Source: Phycisphaerales bacterium (GTDB lineage: Bacteria > Planctomycetota > Phycisphaerae > Phycisphaerales > UBA1924). From it: DNA of 53,114 bases. Position 1 is the stretch's first letter; the number at the start of each line of letters is the position of its first letter. The stretch lies in NCBI GenBank assembly GCA_947459215.1, contig CANHCQ010000026.1:1-53114 (forward strand), written 5' to 3'. A program made the translations under genes and the position numbers. Shown one piece after another: positions 53,089 through 53,114 of the stretch. The notes beneath the pieces were generated by a model that did no database searches, was not told where the DNA came from, and worked only from the letters and a program-made list of their open reading frames with translations.

Positions 53089-53114
53089 GGCCCGATCCCG
53101 CACAGTCGCCCGGA
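52987..53114 (+). CDS. Possible 5' end of an unknown ORF, cut by the window edge
   Basis: ATG 52987 opens 42 codons to the edge; the first 34 equal those at 102-1 on the minus strand. The last eight read GPIPHSRP. As at the left end, the stretch may be non-coding structured DNA; no family is recognised. Confidence 0.2.
   Translation, partial: MSRRWRLAQPLGREIFRPPASHAVGELDPGPVFVGPIPHSRP

Overview
The window is GC-rich, densely coded bacterial DNA, most likely from a planctomycete of the Phycisphaerae type. The main reasons are: secreted subtilases that end in GDLNxDGxVDDxDF dockerin-like EF-hand pairs closed by Cys-Pro; many genes without a Shine-Dalgarno sequence whose start codon lies 5-9 nt after a TANNNT hexamer (a leaderless layout); and many small palindromic intergenic repeats. 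This placement is an inference from family features, not a database result. No rRNA, tRNA, CRISPR array or recognisable transposase was found.

Layout. 0.3-8.2 kb: four tandem paralogous S8 subtilases on the minus strand, each with signal peptide, propeptide, PA-like insert and dockerin-like tail. 8.4-10.6 kb: a small PD-(D/E)XK-like protein, a two-TM protein, and a tail-anchored protein whose reading frame looks interrupted by two compensating indels. 10.7-18.8 kb: an ABC-F ATPase, methyltransferases, a SHOCT-like membrane protein, clpX, an orphan beta-class DNA methyltransferase and a membrane protein. 18.9-23.4 kb: an asparagine synthase-like gene with a compositionally foreign middle, a PAP2 phosphatase and a GT39-type glycosyltransferase. 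23.7-28.3 kb: a BtuF-like lipoprotein with argS, a VOC protein and aat. 28.5-32.2 kb: a run of four tiny membrane proteins (three sharing a C-terminal motif), a YkgJ-type cysteine cluster protein, and a DevC/DevB-like permease plus membrane fusion protein without an ATPase. 32.3-37.5 kb: a SpoU methylase, uppP, trmL, a secreted double thioredoxin-fold protein without CxxC, and an Amidase_2 lipoprotein. 37.6-52.8 kb: a glycan locus with a Wzt-like ABC ATPase, methyltransferases (one a fusion of an FkbM and a second methyltransferase domain), GH38 mannosidase, serA, a second asparagine synthase, and two glycosyltransferases.

The glycan locus looks like a source of a methylated, possibly amidated surface polysaccharide. 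UppP recycles the lipid carrier, and a Wzt with a C-terminal substrate domain implies ABC export, but its permease partner is not in the window.

The most unusual signals are non-coding. The two window ends carry inverted copies of one element. Their first 122 bp look identical, and the adjacent hairpin differs between copies by paired changes that keep the stem. Several other hairpin families also keep the loop while both arms change together. The leaderless TANNNT arrangement, found upstream of 13 genes, is the most general regulatory observation.
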